From: Bacillus piscicola
GTDB lineage: Bacteria; Bacillota; Bacilli; Bacillales; Marinococcaceae
NCBI RefSeq assembly: GCF_022458745.1
Contig: NZ_JAJJJF010000001.1
Location: forward strand, 124,001-188,000
Length of the DNA: 64,000 bases
Reading direction: 5' to 3'
The stretch's first letter is position 1. Each line of letters opens with the position of its first letter. Positions 1 to 8,053 of the stretch are shown one piece after another. The position numbers and the translations under genes were made by a program. A model generated the notes under the pieces. That model saw only the letters and a program-made list of their open reading frames with translations. It ran no database searches and was not told the origin of the DNA.

Positions 1-1
1 T

Positions 2-526
2 TGGACCTATTTAATCGACGAACCGCCTGAGAGTTTTGAATCATTTGAACAAACTATAGTAGGCAAAATAGATAGCAGCGGCAGCGTCTATTACACCGTG
101 TTAAACAAAGAGACAAACAAACCGCTTGGGATTCTTAGTTTAATGAGGATAAATCAAGCAAATGGGGTCATTGAAGTAGGGGATATTAATTTTTCGGATG
201 CATTAAGAAGGACTAGAATCTCGACGGAAGCCCACTATTTATTAGCTAAGTATGTATTCGAAGAGCTTCAATACAGGCGCTATGAATGGAAATGTGATTC
301 CCTTAATGCTCCCTCTATCAAAACAGCAAAACGCTTAGGATTTAAATATGAAGGCACCTTTAGAAATGACGTTATCTATAAAAACCGCTCACGAAGCACC
401 AGTTGGTTTTCCATGCTGGTCGAAGAATGGCCTCTATACAAACGAGCATTCACACAGTGGTTGGCAGAGGAGAACTTTGATGACAAAGGAGTTCAAATTC
501 AACGATTAGAAGCATTTCGGAAATAA
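2..526 (+). CDS. GNAT-family N-acetyltransferase, 5' end outside window
   Basis: The reading frame is open from base 2, so the N-terminus lies upstream of the window; an internal GTG at 98 is not a convincing start because coding continues before it. The visible 174 residues match the C-terminal half of RimJ/RimL-like acetyltransferases: a beta-strand with a short PLGILSL segment, then an acetyl-CoA-side region rich in Arg (RRTRISTEAHYLL) and the typical NAPSIKTAKRLGFKYEGTFR stretch in which a small-molecule or protein N-acetylase ends its fold. Such enzymes transfer acetyl from acetyl-CoA to an amine; the substrate cannot be deduced. The C-terminal tail is charged. No operon partner is visible; the next gene starts 185 bases later. 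Confidence 0.8.
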   Translation, partial: WTYLIDEPPESFESFEQTIVGKIDSSGSVYYTVLNKETNKPLGILSLMRINQANGVIEVGDINFSDALRRTRISTEAHYLLAKYVFEELQYRRYEWKCDSLNAPSIKTAKRLGFKYEGTFRNDVIYKNRSRSTSWFSMLVEEWPLYKRAFTQWLAEENFDDKGVQIQRLEAFRK

Positions 527-710
527 ATCCCAATAAAAAATGACCCACCTTGGTCGGCTCTGTTGACTTTGTTATATCAATGAGAAGTAACTTTTCATAC
601 CTCCTTACACTGTTAACTCACGCCTAAAGGTAAAGGAATGGGCTTTCTCATTCGGAAATCTGTAAAAATAGTTATAGTTGGGAAAAATCATTGATAGAGG
701 AGTGGAGATA

Positions 711-1268
711 ATGACGGAACATTTTTTAGAACTTCCTGATGACCTTCCTGAACCGCAGGATGACGGTGCATGTAATCATTTGAAAGGTAAAGAAATACCA
801 TCCGTTACATTACACTCAACAACAGGCGAAAGTGTAGATCTGTCACAGATAAAGGGGAGACTTGTTTTATATTTTTACCCCTTAACGGGAAAGCCGGGAG
901 TAAGTCTTCCTAGTGGGTGGAATGACATCCCAGGTGCTAGGGGATGTACAGCACAGGCTTGTTCTATTCGAGATCATTTTCAGGAATTACAAAAATTAAA
1001 TACAAAAGTATTCGGAGTAAGCACTCAACGTACAGAATATCAAAAGGAATTAACTGAACGGCTTCATTTGCCTTATCAACTCGTAAGTGATTCCAATTTG
1101 GCTTTATCGAATGCGTTAAACCTCCCATTATTTGAGGTAGATTCCATGACGCTTATCAAGAGACTTACTCTTATTGTGCAAGATGGGATCATTGAAAAAG
1201 TGTTTTATCCTGTTTTCCCACCAGACAAAAACATAGATGAAGTAGTTGAATGGCTATCTGCTAAGTAA
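711..1268 (+). CDS. Peroxiredoxin (AhpC/TSA, BCP/PrxQ-like)
   Basis: Predicted 185-residue thioredoxin-fold peroxidase that reduces hydroperoxides with a peroxidatic cysteine. The active-site region PGARGCTAQAC places Cys79 as peroxidatic and Cys84 as the likely resolving residue five positions later, the arrangement of BCP/PrxQ enzymes. A beta-strand LVLYFYPLTG precedes it. I chose the ATG at 711 because a GAGGAG ribosome site lies just upstream; a longer frame from TTG 678 has no such site. An insertion of about 11 residues (GVSLPSGWNDI) between the KP and the PGARGCT motif is typical of a subgroup whose proteins carry SGW there. It is monocistronic by spacing. Confidence 0.88.
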   Translation: MTEHFLELPDDLPEPQDDGACNHLKGKEIPSVTLHSTTGESVDLSQIKGRLVLYFYPLTGKPGVSLPSGWNDIPGARGCTAQACSIRDHFQELQKLNTKVFGVSTQRTEYQKELTERLHLPYQLVSDSNLALSNALNLPLFEVDSMTLIKRLTLIVQDGIIEKVFYPVFPPDKNIDEVVEWLSAK

Positions 1269-1372
1269 AGAAGTTCCTGGAGAATCCCAAGAAATGTAAA
1301 ATAGCGCCTGTTTTCTCTCAAGGCGCTTACATCTCAAAAAAATACGGCCACCTTTTGTGTTATTAACGATCC

Positions 1373-1449
1373 ATCAAAAAAAATTGATTGATACGGTTGC
1401 AATGTAAAATAATGGGGAATATACTAGCGTTAGATCAAATAAAATTGAT
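1373..1449. promoter_or_regulatory. Two ArsR-type operator palindromes upstream of the regulator gene
   Basis: Two 16-bp inverted repeats of form ATCAA-N6-TTGAT lie at 1373-1388 and 1434-1449, the second ending 19 bases before the regulator start. A third copy with the same arms and the same spacer as the second precedes the permease gene (1834-1849). Repetition in front of both genes suggests that they are the binding sites of the ArsR-family protein and that it represses itself. Binding is inferred, not shown. Confidence 0.7.
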
Positions 1450-1467
1450 GTAAAGGAGTGAATAGAA

Positions 1468-1794
1468 ATGTCAGTTATAGAAGGAATAAACGAAGCTAAT
1501 CAAAAAGAGCTGTTCAAAAAATATGAAGCAAAGTATAAAGCTTTAGCTGATCAACTTCGTTTGAAGATCATGTATGAATTAAACCAACGTGGACAGGTTT
1601 GTGTTTGTGATTTGACGGAAATTGTAGAGCTTCCACAATCCAAACTGTCCTACCACCTCAAAATTTTATTGGATGCTGATTTAATTACGAGAGAAAAGAT
1701 CGGCACATGGAATTATTATCGCTTACATGAAGCAGAGGTAAGGGGACTTTTATCAGAAGAGTTATGCTGTATCTTTTATCCAGAGAAAAAATAA
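1468..1794 (+). CDS. ArsR-family winged-helix metalloregulator
   Basis: This 108-residue protein has the ArsR/SmtB layout: an N-terminal helix, a winged helix with LADQLRLKIMYEL, the metal-binding CVCDL segment at the start of the recognition region, and PQSKLSYHLKILLDADLITREKIGTWNYY as recognition helix and wing. The two Cys of CVC match the As(III)/Sb(III) site of ArsR, and a CC pair near the C-terminus (ELCCIF) could give a third thiolate. It starts with ATG after GGAGTG. The flanking palindromes and the ArsP-type permease downstream suggest that it derepresses a metalloid efflux operon when thiophilic metalloid binds. The exact inducer is unknown. Confidence 0.9.
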   Translation: MSVIEGINEANQKELFKKYEAKYKALADQLRLKIMYELNQRGQVCVCDLTEIVELPQSKLSYHLKILLDADLITREKIGTWNYYRLHEAEVRGLLSEELCCIFYPEKK

Positions 1795-1800
1795 TTTTTT

Positions 1801-1849
1801 TTAATCAAAACATCAACTTTTTTTGATTAATATATCAAATAAAATTGAT
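1801..1849. promoter_or_regulatory. Perfect 10-bp hairpin followed by a third ArsR-like operator
   Basis: Bases 1801-1810 and 1821-1830 are perfect reverse complements (TTAATCAAAA / TTTTGATTAA) around a 10-base loop, and the operator palindrome ATCAA-N6-TTGAT follows at 1834-1849, directly before the permease ribosome site. The hairpin arms contain the same ATCAA/TTGAT half-sites, so this may be a spaced operator or a weak attenuator between regulator and permease. Confidence 0.6.
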
Positions 1850-1872
1850 GTACATAAGCTGGAGGGAATAGG

Positions 1873-2757
1873 ATGGACAGTGTTTTGGGCTTTTTGCAAA
1901 CGTTTTTCAAGCTTTTTGTAGAATTAACCGTGTTATTTATTTTCATTAGTTTTTTGGTAAGTTGGCTACAGCAAAAGGTGACAGAAGATAGAATTAAACG
2001 AATTCTCGACCGTCAAAATAAATGGAGTGGTTATCTGTACGGCGCAGGTCTGGGGGCCTTGACCCCGTTTTGTTCCTGTTCGACCATCCCTATTTTAGCG
2101 GGACTGCTGTCTTCCAAAGCACCATTTGGTCCGTCTATGTCATTCTTAATTGCTTCCCCGCTTTTGAATCCCGTCATTGTTATTTTACTTTGGACGTTGC
2201 TTGGCTGGCAGTTAACACTTTATTACGTTGTCATTGTCGGGATATTTGCTGTTTTGATCGGTGTTGTTTGGAAAGCATTGGGGCTTGAGCATTCTGTTAA
2301 GAACGTGAACGTAAGAAAAGGAAGCAGCCAAGACGAAAATGTGGCAGCATCTAAGTGGAAATTGGCGCTTGAAGATGCGTGGAGCTTCTTTTATCCATTA
2401 CTGCCTTACTTAGTAATTGGTGTGTTTATTGGTGCTTTTATTTATGACTTTATTCCACAAGATTTTATCGTGACATATGCAGGAGGCGACAAGCCGTGGA
2501 CGATTCCTATTGCTTCCATTCTTGGTATCCCGATGTACATTCGGGCAGAAGCAATCTTGCCTATCGGTGACGCGCTGGTGAGCAAAGGAATGGGGATTGG
2601 CTCCGTTATCGCCCTTTTAATTGGGGGAGCAGGAGCAAGCATTCCGGAAGTTGTCCTCTTAAGTAAGTTATTTAAAAAGAAATTAGTAATCTCATTCGTG
2701 GCTTCCATCTTGATTGTCGCTGTCAGTACAGGGGTTATTCTGCAAATGATTCTTTAA
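1873..2757 (+). CDS. ArsP/DUF318-type permease (PF03773)
   Basis: A 294-residue polytopic membrane protein with roughly eight hydrophobic segments. The diagnostic motif PFCSCSTIPI near residue 68 and a second-half LGIPMYIRAEAILPIGDAL segment identify the PF03773 permease family (ArsP, YraQ, SO_0444-type). Members export trivalent organoarsenicals or metals, with the Cys pair of the CSC motif in the membrane pathway. The gene follows an ArsR regulator and an operator, and is followed 14 bases later by a small Cys-rich ORF, so the three form an efflux unit. Substrate assignment to methylarsenite, antimonite or other thiophilic ions is inference. The start is the ATG after GGAGGGAATAGG. Confidence 0.85.
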   Translation: MDSVLGFLQTFFKLFVELTVLFIFISFLVSWLQQKVTEDRIKRILDRQNKWSGYLYGAGLGALTPFCSCSTIPILAGLLSSKAPFGPSMSFLIASPLLNPVIVILLWTLLGWQLTLYYVVIVGIFAVLIGVVWKALGLEHSVKNVNVRKGSSQDENVAASKWKLALEDAWSFFYPLLPYLVIGVFIGAFIYDFIPQDFIVTYAGGDKPWTIPIASILGIPMYIRAEAILPIGDALVSKGMGIGSVIALLIGGAGASIPEVVLLSKLFKKKLVISFVASILIVAVSTGVILQMIL

Positions 2758-2771
2758 AGGAGGTGAGACAA

Positions 2772-2924
2772 ATGGCAGAGAAAATGTCTGGGCTAAAAAA
2801 ATTATTCTCCAAGTCCAATAAAGACTGTTGCAGCGTCGAAATTGAAGAAGTGAAAGCAGATGAAAATGACGACTGCTGTGATGAGACGGGGAAGAAACGT
2901 AAAAAACAACAGAAAGAAGCCTAG
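2772..2924 (+). CDS. 50-residue protein with two Cys pairs, partner of ArsP-type permease
   Basis: A short ORF of 50 codons with an excellent ribosome site (AAAGGAGGTGAG at 2756-2767) placed 14 bases after the permease stop. The product is hydrophilic with a basic amphipathic start (MSGLKKLFSK), then a CC pair at residues 19-20, an acidic stretch, a second CC pair at 35-36 and a lysine-rich tail. Two vicinal-cysteine pairs are ideal for As(III) or another soft metal, so a metallochaperone or buffer that hands the ion to the permease is plausible. I do not recognise a named family. A terminator follows. Confidence 0.75.
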   Translation: MAEKMSGLKKLFSKSNKDCCSVEIEEVKADENDDCCDETGKKRKKQQKEA

Positions 2925-2943
2925 CCATCTGATAGGAATCTTG

Positions 2944-2976
2944 CAAAAGGGACTTCAGTTAGAAGCCCCTTTTGTT
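2944..2976 (+). terminator. Rho-independent terminator of the arsenical-type operon
   Basis: AAAAGGG-ACTTC and GAAG-CCCCTTTT arms surround a short loop and run into TTTTG, 20 bases after the small Cys ORF. Confidence 0.7.
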
Positions 2977-3059
2977 CTGACAGCCCTTTTATAGTGTCAC
3001 AGTGTACACCTGCATTTACAAAACAAAACACACTATATTAGTTATAATAAATAATAGAG

Positions 3060-3290
3060 CGAGTTTCATAATTAAGATACAGTTGTTTGAAATACGAACA
3101 ATTTGGACATAGCATAGACAAGTTGATTTTCACTGCAGGCGGACGCTTTCCGCGGGCAACGCCTCAGCCCCCTTGACCTGCAAGCGGGTCTGCGTGGTCT
3201 TCGGACTGTTGCTTTTCCCGCTGGAGTCGCCGCCTTCCGTTACAATCAACAACAGATATTTACGATAGTAAACGAATAACATATAATTCA
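3060..3290. repeat. Bacillaceae-type intergenic repeat, copy 1
   Basis: No gene is visible in 2925-3370. It contains a sequence with the core ACTGCAGGCGGACGCTTTC ... CTGGAGTCGCCGCCTTCCG, which recurs at 6791-7195 with matching flanks (TTCATAATTAA, TACGAACAATTT before; GTTACAAYCAACA after). I recall similar GC-rich intergenic repeats in other Bacillaceae genomes, but the function is unknown to me. The two copies bracket the two-component / ABC cassette. Confidence 0.8.
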
Positions 3291-3370
3291 TTTGTGTTAT
3301 TGTTCGTAATTGCCACCTAAATAAGCACGCATGGAATTGATTCAGTATACAAAAAGATCCAATAAAGCAG

Positions 3371-4057
3371 GTGAAGAGTGTGGAGGAAGGGTATCGTATT
3401 TTACTAATTGAGGATGATCAGGAGATTAGTAAGTTACTGAGTGTGATTGTTGAGAAAGCAGGGATGGTTGCGGTTCCGGCTTATTCTGGAACAGAAGGGT
3501 TGCTGCAAGTCCAAAATAATTCATATGACTTAATTATTTTGGACTTGATGCTACCGGGAATAAGCGGAGAGGAATTTATCATGAAGGCGAGAGAAGAGAC
3601 TACGATACCGATTATCGTGATTTCAGCGAAGGTTGGTATAGAGGATAAAGTGCAAGTATTAAAAATGGGGGCGGACGATTACATAACCAAGCCATTTAAT
3701 TCGGAAGAAGTGATGGCAAGGATCGAAGTTCAATTACGTAAAACAGATGTTCCATCATCAAAGACGGAGAACGTATGGCGTGAGCTTCGTATCCATCCAG
3801 AAAAACGAGTCGCCACGTTAGAAAATAATGAGCTGCCATTAACGAACGCTGAATTTGATATTCTGTCTTTTTTTGTCAATCATCCGGAGCGTGCTTTTTC
3901 CAAAAGGCAGATTTATGAACAGATTTGGACAGGTCCTTATTTAGGCGAGGACAATACCATTAGTGTCCATGTTTCTAATATCCGTAAGAAAATGGCCGAA
4001 ATTACAGCGGATGAGTACATAAAAACCATTTGGGGAGTAGGTTTCATGCTTATCTAA
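3371..4057 (+). CDS. OmpR-family response regulator
   Basis: A 228-residue two-domain regulator. The receiver domain has the acidic pair EDD (residues 15-17), the phospho-acceptor Asp58 in LIILDLMLPG, Thr/Ser in VISA and Lys in the ITKPF motif. The C-terminal winged helix ends with the usual ISVHVSNIRKKM and YIKTIWGVGFML. GTG 3371 is the longest start; GTG 3380 is at a better distance from AGGTGA and may be the true one. It heads a cluster RR-ATPase-permease-kinase and most likely controls the transporter genes in response to the downstream kinase, as in peptide-antibiotic resistance modules. Confidence 0.92.
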   Translation: MKSVEEGYRILLIEDDQEISKLLSVIVEKAGMVAVPAYSGTEGLLQVQNNSYDLIILDLMLPGISGEEFIMKAREETTIPIIVISAKVGIEDKVQVLKMGADDYITKPFNSEEVMARIEVQLRKTDVPSSKTENVWRELRIHPEKRVATLENNELPLTNAEFDILSFFVNHPERAFSKRQIYEQIWTGPYLGEDNTISVHVSNIRKKMAEITADEYIKTIWGVGFMLI

Positions 4058-4151
4058 TTTCTTTATGATTTCTTTATGTTTTGTTTAACGGAAATTAAAG
4101 ACGCCTGAGCTACACTACTTGTATGACGAACAGAGTGAAGGGGTCAAGAAT

Positions 4152-5072
4152 ATGGAAAGACTGATTCAGACGTTCCAATTGACAAAAATGTTTAAGCAGG
4201 AAGAAGTCATCAAATCTATTGATTTCACGTTGGAAAAAGGGGAAATTTGTGCATTAATTGGTAAAAACGGTGCGGGAAAGTCAACGTTTTTTAAAATGCT
4301 TGCCGGACAATTAATGCCGACTTCAGGGGATATTCACTTATTTGGAAAATCAGGCAAGGAAATGACGAAAGCAAAAAAACGAATGGGTTTCATGATTGAG
4401 ACACCCGCCTTTTTCCCGGACTTTACGGCAACTCAAAATCTGGAGTATTTTCGAATTCAACGAGGCGTTGTTGAAAAGGAACGCATCTATGAAGTTTTGC
4501 AAATTGTCGGGTTGGCGAATCAAAAGAAAAAAAGATTTAGAGACTACTCCATGGGCATGAAGCAACGATTAGGTATCGCGCTTTGTCTCCTGAGCAGCCC
4601 GGATTGTTTAGTGCTGGATGAACCAATTAATGGGTTGGATGCGGAAGGGATTAGGGAGATTCGTAATTTATTATTGAAACTGAACCAAGAAAAGCAAATC
4701 ACCATTTTAGTTTCCAGCCATATTTTAACGGAACTGCAATTGCTGGCAAAGCGTTTTGTGTTCATTAAAAACGGCATGATTGTGGAGGATTTAAGTAAAA
4801 GAACGTTAGATGAAAAGAGTAAGAAACAAATAAGGCTGAAAGTAGATAACCCGACAAAAGCGGCGCAATTGCTGGAAAGCGCATATCCGGATATTCGTTA
4901 TAAAGTGCTTCCGGATCAAGTAATCAGCCTGCAGAATCATGTGGAAGAAAGCGCTGAGATTAATAGCCTCTTAGTAAACAATGGCGTGTCCGTGATGGAG
5001 TTTCGCATTGAAGCGTTGAATTTAGAAGAATATTTCTTAGGACTTGTAGAGGGGAATGATGCAAATGATTAA
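4152..5072 (+). CDS. ABC transporter ATP-binding protein (BcrA-like)
   Basis: The 306-residue ATPase subunit has Walker A GKNGAGKST, Q-loop region, the signature YSMGMKQRLGIA, Walker B CLVLDEP and the H-loop SSHIL. The C-terminal 80 residues are the extra domain seen in bacitracin/lantibiotic-type BcrA ATPases. I start at ATG 4152 with GAAGGGG upstream; the longer frame from 4119 lacks a good site. It overlaps the permease gene by eight bases, so the two are translationally coupled. The role is energising export or removal of a membrane-active compound; the substrate is unknown. Confidence 0.9.
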   Translation: MERLIQTFQLTKMFKQEEVIKSIDFTLEKGEICALIGKNGAGKSTFFKMLAGQLMPTSGDIHLFGKSGKEMTKAKKRMGFMIETPAFFPDFTATQNLEYFRIQRGVVEKERIYEVLQIVGLANQKKKRFRDYSMGMKQRLGIALCLLSSPDCLVLDEPINGLDAEGIREIRNLLLKLNQEKQITILVSSHILTELQLLAKRFVFIKNGMIVEDLSKRTLDEKSKKQIRLKVDNPTKAAQLLESAYPDIRYKVLPDQVISLQNHVEESAEINSLLVNNGVSVMEFRIEALNLEEYFLGLVEGNDAND

Positions 5073-5814
5073 TTATATAAAAAGTGAAAATTATCGTTTG
5101 CTGCGTAAAAAAGGCCTCTACCTGACAAGCTTGATTTGTCTCCTGCTAATTACTGCCGCAGCAGTTGTTTTGTACCTGTTAGGGCAGTATGAAACAAATT
5201 TCCCGTACGCAACAAGTCTATTCTTTTATTCAAATGTGATTAGCGGAAGCCTGCTTATTTTAATCGTAGCGTTCCTTTTTAATGTAGCTCTAACAGGGAA
5301 GGACACGTCTTTACTGAAACAGTCTATCTCTTTTGGTGTTTCCAGAAGTGCGATTTTTTGGTCAAAACTCATCCTGACAGTAAGTTATTTTCTGTTGCTA
5401 TGTATGATAGGAATGGTTTATACAATTGGATTGGGAGAGAGCCTTTTAGCTGACGACGCACAATCCGTGGAAAGCTTTTTGATCGCCAGTTTCAATATGC
5501 TGCCGATCGTACTCGGTGGTTTTTTCATGATTCATGCGCTGAAAATGCTGAAGTTCGGCGATGTCTATATTATTATCCTGTTGCTATTCCTCTTTATGTT
5601 TTCCGGTGATCTGTTACGAATGATACTCAGACCGGTTACAGGTTTAAGCGAGCTGTATCAATATGCGCCAAGCACACTGCTGGATGAAAACTTAATGGAA
5701 TTTGTGGATCAAGCAGCAACATTTGATTATCGCTATTGGGTTGTCGGCATTGCGATATCAGCAGTTTCACTATTAGTAGGCGCGAAAAGGTTCGCCAAAC
5801 AAAGTATCGATTAA
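5065..5814 (+). CDS. ABC transporter permease (ABC-2 type)
   Basis: A 249-residue integral membrane protein with six predicted hydrophobic segments (for example LYLTSLICLLLITAAAVVLYLLG near the N-terminus and VVGIAISAVSLLVGAKRF at the end), the layout of BcrB/ABC-2 permeases. Three in-frame ATGs lie at 5056, 5059 and 5065; the last has the best spacing from GAGGGG. It is cotranscribed with the ATPase and is followed 22 bases later by the kinase gene. It is much smaller than BceB permeases, so this is a Bcr/lantibiotic-immunity-type rather than Bce-type transporter. Confidence 0.85.
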   Translation: MINYIKSENYRLLRKKGLYLTSLICLLLITAAAVVLYLLGQYETNFPYATSLFFYSNVISGSLLILIVAFLFNVALTGKDTSLLKQSISFGVSRSAIFWSKLILTVSYFLLLCMIGMVYTIGLGESLLADDAQSVESFLIASFNMLPIVLGGFFMIHALKMLKFGDVYIIILLLFLFMFSGDLLRMILRPVTGLSELYQYAPSTLLDENLMEFVDQAATFDYRYWVVGIAISAVSLLVGAKRFAKQSID

Positions 5815-5836
5815 AAGTGCGGAAGGAAGAATTCTT

Positions 5837-6745
5837 ATGAATGGCTGGTTGATCATCGCTCTGTTGATGGTTCTGTTAATCATTAGTTTCGGAGCACTTT
5901 TGCTTTTTCATTGGGATGTAAGAAAGATGACAAACCAACTGGACGAAATTATTGAGAACTTCGGGACAAATGAATTGGTTCGCACAAATACGCACAGTAA
6001 AACCATGAAGCACTTTATCGCCAAAATCAACCGGCTTATTTATTTCTTCAAACAAGATCAACAGTATAAAGAAAAGCGGGAGAAAGAGCTCAAGCAAGAA
6101 ATCACAAATATTTCCCATGATTTGCGCACACCTTTGACGTCCATTAAGGGATTTTCGGAATTGTTAACAGATCCGTCTTTGACCAAAGAGGAAAAGAAAG
6201 AGTTTGTAACGATTATACAAAAGAAAATTGATAACCTCACGATGATGGTTGATTCATTTTATGAGCTTTCGCAAATGGAATCGATGGATAATCAAATGGT
6301 CTTGGAGCGGCAGCTTTTGGATGAGCACGTGATCGAAGCGATGCTGTTGTTCTACCATGATTTTGAAAAAAAGCAGTTGAAGGTACATGTGGATGAAGGG
6401 AAAGTATCACCTATCTTGGGCGACCGGAAAGCAACAAATCGTATTGTGATCAATATCATTCAAAATGCCTTACGCCATGCGAAAAGCTATTTCACAATAA
6501 ATCTGCTCGAAGAAGAAAAATATGTCCGGTTAAGGGCAATAAATGACGTGGACGAATTTGATAGTACGGAACTTAATCGGATTTTTGATCGGACCGTCAC
6601 CATGGATGCCAGCCGAACAGGCGGCCAGCTTGGGTTGGGCCTGCACATTATTCAACAGCTGATTCATAAACAAGCGGGAACCGTAGTGGTAGAGGTTAAC
6701 GAAAATGAATTCACGATAGACGTATTGTTTAAGAAATGGACGTAA
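5837..6745 (+). CDS. Sensor histidine kinase
   Basis: A 302-residue kinase with one clear N-terminal membrane segment (LIIALLMVLLIISFGALLLF) and almost no extracellular region, a charged linker, the HisKA box ITNISHDLRTPLTSIKGFSE with His94 as phospho-site, and a HATPase domain with N-box NIIQNALRHA and G-box GQLGLGLHII. Minimal sensor regions are typical of intramembrane-sensing kinases linked to antibiotic transporters. It pairs with the response regulator at the head of the cluster. The second intergenic repeat copy begins 45 bases after its stop. Confidence 0.92.
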   Translation: MNGWLIIALLMVLLIISFGALLLFHWDVRKMTNQLDEIIENFGTNELVRTNTHSKTMKHFIAKINRLIYFFKQDQQYKEKREKELKQEITNISHDLRTPLTSIKGFSELLTDPSLTKEEKKEFVTIIQKKIDNLTMMVDSFYELSQMESMDNQMVLERQLLDEHVIEAMLLFYHDFEKKQLKVHVDEGKVSPILGDRKATNRIVINIIQNALRHAKSYFTINLLEEEKYVRLRAINDVDEFDSTELNRIFDRTVTMDASRTGGQLGLGLHIIQQLIHKQAGTVVVEVNENEFTIDVLFKKWT

Positions 6746-6790
6746 CCGGCGCCGTCGGAATATCTTCAACCACATACCTTTCATGATACA

Positions 6791-7195
6791 ATTCATAATT
6801 AAAGTACGGTTGGAAAAGTACGAACAATTTTAGACGCAACATAGAAAGTTTGATTTCCACTGCAGGCGGACGCTTTCACCTACAGGCACAAGGGCGACAT
6901 CAGTTCAAGACTGCGCTTACGCTTGCTCTCACTGTGTCTTCTTTGCCGCGGGCAACGCTTCAGCTTCCTCGGGCCAACAGGATGTTGGTCAAAAAGGCGT
7001 TGCCACAGGACGTGGCGTTCTTAGCCTTTCCCCTTAAAGCCCGCTCACTGCGGGATCTTCAGCTGTTGCTTTCGACGAACACGACGTCCTAGTGTCGGCG
7101 TTGGTCACAGGACGTGACCGTTTTTAGCCGACGCACGCTGGAGTCGCCGCCTTCCGTTACAACCAACAGTTATTCAAGTCAAAAAACGAATGATA
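6791..7195. repeat. Bacillaceae-type intergenic repeat, copy 2, with inserted hairpin modules
   Basis: The core and flanks match copy 1 at 3060-3290, but the centre is about 180 bases longer. The extra part holds three short hairpins with an AGGA(C/T) loop at 6974-6988, 7002-7016 and 7103-7119. The stems differ in sequence but stay paired. No gene is supported in 6746-7395; short open frames here are unconvincing. Confidence 0.75.
6993..7132 (+). ncRNA. Pair of covarying two-stem RNA-like motifs with AGGAC loop
   Basis: Motif 1 (6993-7029): outer stem AAAGGC/GCCTTT, left internal loop GTT, inner stem GCCAC/GTGGC, loop AGGAC, right internal loop GTTCTTA. Motif 2 (7094-7132): outer stem GTCGGC/GCCGAC, the same left loop GTT, inner stem GGTCAC/GTGACC, the same loop AGGAC, right internal loop GTTTTTA. 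Loops are conserved while both stems change with compensation, the hallmark of a selected RNA structure. Function is unknown. A GGA-containing loop of this type loosely resembles CsrA sites. Confidence 0.5.
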
Positions 7196-7395
7196 TTATA
7201 AATTATAACGTTCTCTGTTTCCCCATTTGTTATATTGATTCAATTAAGCAATTGGCGCTTAACCTAAACAGGGAAAGCGTCTTTTTTGATGGAATAAAGA
7301 TTGAGTTCGTTGTGTCCCTTTGAAATAATTGGGAGGAAGTAAGTGGGCAGTAGAGTTGAAGGAGAGGTGTATTATTGATTTAGAACGGGGAGATT

Positions 7396-7953
7396 ATGAT
7401 TTTAATAATTGGGCTCTTCACATCTTTCATTACCGTTGTTTTATTTTTGATTTTGTGCGCAAGGATAATAATTTCTTTCATTAAAAAGAAGCCTTTTCCT
7501 AAAAAGTTAGGTATGGCAACGTTGGCCGGGGGTGTTCTGATTTTTTCCATTTACCTCTATGAATCGTACTTTTTTACATTTAGTGAAATTGATAGGGCAT
7601 TCGTCCAACCGGGACCTGGGCCTGTAACATCACCCACTGAAGAATATACAGCTAATGCCTATTATGAACCGTACGGTGGTGCCGCAGGCGGTGTTAACGT
7701 TTGGGTTGAAATTACTGATAACCACGAGAAAAATAAAGTCCAAACCATTTATTATAGTGATGCCAAAAGTGATTTTTCTATGAAATGGATGGACGAAAAT
7801 ACGCTGTACATTCAAAATAACGAACCGGATTATCCGAATTCTAATAGAAGCATTGAATTAGAAATCGGCAAAGAAATTTATCATGAGAATGGTTTGGCGT
7901 GTAAAAGTCTTTTAATGAAAGATGAATATGAGACTTGCTTTCAAAACGAATAA
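7396..7953 (+). CDS. DUF5412-like membrane-anchored protein
   Basis: A 185-residue protein with two N-terminal hydrophobic segments (residues 1-28 and about 38-58) and an extracytoplasmic C-terminal domain of about 120 residues, rich in Tyr, Asn and acidic residues. The PxEEYTANAYY and GGAAGGVNVWVEI stretches, followed by KWMDENTLYI, resemble DUF5412 proteins of Bacillus. No catalytic residues can be named. The start ATG follows GGGGAG. It stands alone between the repeat copy and ynfA. Confidence 0.6.
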   Translation: MILIIGLFTSFITVVLFLILCARIIISFIKKKPFPKKLGMATLAGGVLIFSIYLYESYFFTFSEIDRAFVQPGPGPVTSPTEEYTANAYYEPYGGAAGGVNVWVEITDNHEKNKVQTIYYSDAKSDFSMKWMDENTLYIQNNEPDYPNSNRSIELEIGKEIYHENGLACKSLLMKDEYETCFQNE

Positions 7954-8053
7954 CTCCTGTTGCACGATGGGAATAAAATTGAATGTCATTGTACTGGAAT
8001 TGAGCCTGATTGCAGAATAATTTTTGTTAAAATGTTAAGGAAGTGATTGGGAA

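Noticed and set aside
6850-7323. Short plus-strand frames inside repeat copy 2
   Set aside because: They cross the hairpin modules and the repeat core; no ribosome site and no protein-like composition.
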